Assembly: GCA_020431745.1 (NCBI GenBank)
Contig: JAGQHR010000079.1
Span: 1 to 9,567 of the forward strand
DNA: 9,567 bases
Direction: 5' to 3'
Origin: Candidatus Eiseniibacteriota bacterium
GTDB lineage: Bacteria > Eisenbacteria > RBG-16-71-46 > CAIMUX01
Within the stretch, counting starts at the first letter, position 1. Every line of letters starts with the position of its first letter. Below, in pieces: positions 6,649 through 9,567 of the stretch. The notes below the pieces were generated by a model. It made no database searches, was not told the origin of the DNA, and saw nothing but the letters and a program-made list of their open reading frames with translations. The translations under genes were made by a program, and so were the position numbers.

Positions 6649-8871
6649 GTGAGACACTCGTTTGCGAGAGCGCTCCTTTGGGGGTGCTTCTTACTGACCT
6701 CCGGGCCGCCCGTGCTCGCCGCTACCGTGAGCGGTTTCGTGCGCTCCGCGTCCAGCGGCGAAGCGCTCGACTTCGCCAACGTCTTCCTGCGTGGGACTCC
6801 GTACGGAGACATGGCGAACGAGAAGGGCTACTACGTCATCACCGGTGTGCCCGCGGGGTCCTACGAGATCGCGTTCAGCTTCATGGGGTATGCGCTCGAG
6901 ACCCAAGAGATGGTCCTCACGGAGGATCAGGAGCTGTCGCTGTCGGTCGAGCTGACACCGAATCCGATCCAGATGGAGGAGTTCGAGGTCAAGGCGGGGG
7001 AGAGCGATCTGTTGCTGCAGACCAGCAAGGTCACGCTCCGCACTTCCGAGCTGACGACGATTCCCAAGGTGGGAGAGGCCGATCTTTTCCGGGCCGTCCA
7101 GTCGCTTCCCGGAGTGGCCACGCTCTCGGACTTTTCGAGCGGACTGTATGTCCGCGGCGGAAGCGCCGATCAGAATCTGATCCTGCTCGATGACGTCGAT
7201 GTCTACAATCCGAGCCACCTCTTCGGATTCTTCAGCACCTTCAACGTCGATGCCGTCAAGACGGTCGACCTCCAGAAGTCCGGATACCCGGCACGCTACG
7301 GCGGTCGTCTCTCGTCGCTGCTCGACGTGCGCAACCGCGACGGCAATCGCAAGGAGTACCAAGGGGTCGGACGGGTCAGTCTGATCGCCTCGAGCGCGAC
7401 CGTCGAAGGTCCGTGGTCCAAGGGATCCTGGATGCTTTCGGGTCGGCACACCTACATCGAGCCATTGGCCCGCGCGGCCGATGTCGACTTCCCCTACAAG
7501 TTCTACGACGTCCACGGCAAGCTCAACTACGACCTGGCACGGGGGGATCACACCTCGGTGAGCCTCTTCCGCAGCCGCGATCGGCTCGACTGGGACCGCA
7601 AGACACTGGATCTGCTGCTCGACTGGGGCAACGACACCGGCAGCATCCAGTGGACGCACCTCTTCAACCCCCGTCTCTTTTCGCACTTCACGGTGGGGGG
7701 GAGCAGCTTCACGTCGACCGGAGAGATCGCCTTCCAGGATTTTGCGTTCCGTCTCCGCAACGAGGTGCGCGATTGGGCCATGAAGGGGAATCTGTCCTAT
7801 ACGCCCTCGGCGGATCATCTGATCGACTTCGGGTTCGAGGGCAAGGCGCTCGACTTCGATTTCGTGCGCGCTGCGGGTGAGGAACAGGAGCTGCGCTTCG
7901 CCTACCAGGGGACGTACGCCGCGCTCTACGGACAGGACAGCTGGCGGCTCTCGCCCCGTTGGCAGATCCAGCCCGGCTTGCGACTGGAGTACTACTCGGA
8001 AGGGGACTACTTCCGCCTCGGCCCGCGGCTCTCCGTCCGCCGGAAGATCAACGAGACGACGGCGGTGCACGCGACCTACGGCCGCTACTACCAGTTCCTC
8101 AATCTAGTGTCCGAAGAAGGCGCCAGTTTCGCCGATATGTGGTTTCCGGTCGATCGGACGCTCGACCCCGGCCGCGCGGATCACTACATCTTCGGTGTCG
8201 ATCTCGGTCCCTATGACGCGTTCGATCTCTCCGTCGAGGTCTACTACAAGGACTATCTCAACCTCGTCGAGTTCAGCGAGGAGTTCGGGCGTTCGCTCAT
8301 CGACGAGAACGCGACCTTGGACGAAGCCTTCGATACGGGGAATGGCTCCGCCTACGGAGGCGAGCTCTATCTCCGCAACCATGTCGGCGGGTTCGACGGC
8401 TGGATCGGCTATGCCTACGGCAAGTCGCAGCGAACCATCCAGGGATTCAACTACGGGCGCGAGTACGATCCGCAGTATGACCGACGACACGCGGTCACGA
8501 TCATGCAGAGTCGTTCGCTCGGTCGGGGATGGATGCTCCAGACAAACTTCCGCTACGGATCCGGCCAGCCGACGACGCTCGCAGCCGGTCGGTACACGGT
8601 GCGCGACATCACGGGGCGGGAGTACGACGTCGCGCTCCCGGGTGAGTATCACGGATATCGCCTGCCCGATTTCCATCGACTCGATATCGGGATCAGCCGG
8701 GCCTGGCATCCGAAAGGGCTCACCGTCGAGCCGAGTCTCGAGATCATCAACGTCTACAACCATGAGAACGTCTATCTCCGCCAGTACGACCTGACGAAGA
8801 ATCCTGCGGAGTACGAGGACGTGACGATGCTGCCCTTCCTTCCGACGGTCGGCGTCTCGGTGAGGTTCTGA
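6649..8871 (+). CDS. TonB-dependent outer-membrane receptor with CarboxypepD-regulatory-like N-terminal domain
   Basis: 740 residues. Residues 1-24 form a signal peptide (cleavage after V-L-A). Residues about 26-103 are a carboxypeptidase-D regulatory-like beta-sandwich (V-S-G-F-V-R, N-E-K-G-Y-Y-V-I-T-G-V-P-A-G-S-Y-E-I, F-M-G-Y). M-E-E-F-E-V-K-A-G (109-117) resembles a TonB box. The plug follows at about 125-235, with Y-V-R-G-G-S-A-D-Q-N-L-I-L-L-D-D-V-D-V-Y (167-186), H-L-F-G-F-F-S-T-F-N (190-199) and P-A-R-Y-G-G-R-L-S-S (214-223). The remaining roughly 500 residues show alternating aromatic/polar strands of a 22-strand barrel and end in the typical terminal Phe (V-S-V-R-F). Known: such receptors import siderophores, cobalamin, glycans or peptides with TonB energy. 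The substrate cannot be deduced. The DUF4249-like lipoprotein starts 2 nt after its stop, forming a probable two-gene uptake unit. The sandwich domain and partner are of the Bacteroidota type, unlike classical proteobacterial siderophore receptors. Confidence 0.95.
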   Translation: MRHSFARALLWGCFLLTSGPPVLAATVSGFVRSASSGEALDFANVFLRGTPYGDMANEKGYYVITGVPAGSYEIAFSFMGYALETQEMVLTEDQELSLSVELTPNPIQMEEFEVKAGESDLLLQTSKVTLRTSELTTIPKVGEADLFRAVQSLPGVATLSDFSSGLYVRGGSADQNLILLDDVDVYNPSHLFGFFSTFNVDAVKTVDLQKSGYPARYGGRLSSLLDVRNRDGNRKEYQGVGRVSLIASSATVEGPWSKGSWMLSGRHTYIEPLARAADVDFPYKFYDVHGKLNYDLARGDHTSVSLFRSRDRLDWDRKTLDLLLDWGNDTGSIQWTHLFNPRLFSHFTVGGSSFTSTGEIAFQDFAFRLRNEVRDWAMKGNLSYTPSADHLIDFGFEGKALDFDFVRAAGEEQELRFAYQGTYAALYGQDSWRLSPRWQIQPGLRLEYYSEGDYFRLGPRLSVRRKINETTAVHATYGRYYQFLNLVSEEGASFADMWFPVDRTLDPGRADHYIFGVDLGPYDAFDLSVEVYYKDYLNLVEFSEEFGRSLIDENATLDEAFDTGNGSAYGGELYLRNHVGGFDGWIGYAYGKSQRTIQGFNYGREYDPQYDRRHAVTIMQSRSLGRGWMLQTNFRYGSGQPTTLAAGRYTVRDITGREYDVALPGEYHGYRLPDFHRLDIGISRAWHPKGLTVEPSLEIINVYNHENVYLRQYDLTKNPAEYEDVTMLPFLPTVGVSVRF

Positions 8872-8873
8872 AG

Positions 8874-9567
8874 ATGCGTGAGACCATTTTCTGGACGGCG
8901 GCGTGTCTCGCCCTTGCGATGTCGGCGGGATGCTCGGGGGACACCACCGGGCCCGACACGGAAGAGAAGATCGCGGTCTTCGCCAACCTCTACGTCGGCC
9001 AGACCGTGACCGGCGAGAGCTCGGTGTTGGTGAGTCGCGTGCTTCCGATCCTCGATCCCTATGATCCGGATCAGGCCGCGATCGACGATGCCGTCGTGAC
9101 CCTGCGGAGGGAGGCCGCCGAGCCGGAGACGCTGGCGGCGGCCGGTCGCGGACACTATGTCACCGATGCGTTGCGCATCGAGCCGCGCATGACGTATCAC
9201 CTGGAGGTCGCGATCCCGGGACGGCCCCTCATCATGGCGACGACCACGACGCCGGACACGTTGGGCCTCCTGAGTGAGCCGCGGACGGTTCCCGAGACGA
9301 TGCGGCACGCCGCGATTCCCGATTCGTTTCCGATCGTGCTGGACTCTCCCGAGCCGTCCCAAATCCTGCTCGTCGACGTCTATTGTGAGGAGGCCTGGGA
9401 GGATGCGCGCTATCTCGAGCCGTTTGCCGGCCACGACAAGCCCGATGACTCGCGGGAGTACGGCGGGGACAACGGAGAGCCCCGCCACATCTTCGCCTAC
9501 ATGCGATACGAGGATCTGGAGCACTTCGAGACCCATCGGATCATCAACTTCTACGACGCGATGATGG
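8874..9567 (+). CDS. DUF4249-like outer-membrane lipoprotein, C-terminus outside window
   Basis: ATG-8874 opens a frame that stays open for 231 codons to the right edge. Residues 1-20 are a lipoprotein signal (hydrophobic F-W-T-A-A-C-L-A-L-A, then S-A-G-C with lipidated Cys20), followed by an acidic/polar tether. The early domain, with I-A-V-F-A-N-L-Y-V-G, then I-D-D-A-V-V-T-L-R-R, G-H-Y-V-T-D, Y-H-L-E-V and A-T-T-T-T-P-D, has the beta-rich order seen in DUF4249 proteins, which are encoded directly downstream of carboxypeptidase-D-like TonB receptors. The family call rests on pattern and context. It is probably anchored in the outer membrane as an accessory of the receptor. The 2-nt gap implies translational coupling; a GAGG within the receptor's last codons may serve as its Shine-Dalgarno site. 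Confidence 0.75.
   Translation, partial: MRETIFWTAACLALAMSAGCSGDTTGPDTEEKIAVFANLYVGQTVTGESSVLVSRVLPILDPYDPDQAAIDDAVVTLRREAAEPETLAAAGRGHYVTDALRIEPRMTYHLEVAIPGRPLIMATTTTPDTLGLLSEPRTVPETMRHAAIPDSFPIVLDSPEPSQILLVDVYCEEAWEDARYLEPFAGHDKPDDSREYGGDNGEPRHIFAYMRYEDLEHFETHRIINFYDAMM

Noticed and set aside
4983..6812. 610-codon upstream extension of the glycosyltransferase frame through the MFS gene
   Set aside because: The product is Arg/Gly/Asp-rich low-complexity sequence typical of a GC-rich alternate frame; the GT-B fold begins at the ATG at 4980-4982 and the MFS frame is clearly the real one.
6691..8070. 459-codon minus-strand open frame opposite the TonB receptor
   Set aside because: It is an antisense shadow of a GC-rich gene: its Glu/Val/Leu/Arg-rich composition mirrors the receptor's codons, and there are no domain features.
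1..9567. CRISPR arrays, tRNA or rRNA genes, insertion sequences
   Set aside because: No regularly spaced repeats, no cloverleaf-like segments, no transposase-like frames and no terminal inverted repeats were seen. tRNA-Sec (selC) was also not found within the window.

Overview
The window is GC-rich DNA (roughly 60-65% by eye) from a Gram-negative, outer-membrane bacterium. A TonB-dependent receptor with an N-terminal carboxypeptidase-D-like domain, followed by a DUF4249-like lipoprotein, is an arrangement best known from Bacteroidota. The high GC points instead to a high-GC relative, such as Gemmatimonadota, Latescibacterota, Eisenbacteria or a similar FCB-type lineage. This placement is inference. 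All six complete genes end in TGA, so TGA is an ordinary stop codon here, and five of them begin with GTG.

Left end (1-1191, minus strand): a DinB/DUF1572-type protein (634-1191) lies upstream of a gene that runs off the left edge (1-357). The edge gene is the most interesting item. It encodes a signal peptide and a thioredoxin-like domain with one in-frame TGA at 244-246. The TGA sits where the first cysteine of CxxC is expected, giving U-A-T-C (Sec-x-x-Cys). The frame stays open for 81 more codons and keeps thioredoxin-like features, including a likely cis-proline loop (Ile-Pro). A hairpin with a GGU loop starts 19 nt after the TGA, in the position and with the loop G expected of a bacterial SECIS element. 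I read it as a probable selenoprotein that ordinary gene calling would miss.

Middle (1192-6493): after a 379-nt spacer, two plus-strand genes overlap by 4 nt. The first is a two-part protein with a degenerate formyltransferase-like N-terminal part and a GINT1-like (glucosamine inositolphosphorylceramide transferase family) beta-propeller. The second is a class I SAM-dependent methyltransferase. Converging on them from the minus strand is a pair formed by a 14-helix DHA2-type MFS exporter and, 29 nt downstream, a GT4 glycosyltransferase. Together they suggest a small surface-glycan or glycolipid modification and export locus, but no substrate can be read from the sequence.

Right end (6494-9567): the divergent 155-nt intergenic region leads into the TonB-dependent receptor (6649-8871). 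The DUF4249-like lipoprotein follows after 2 nt and is cut by the right edge. The two probably form an outer-membrane uptake pair.
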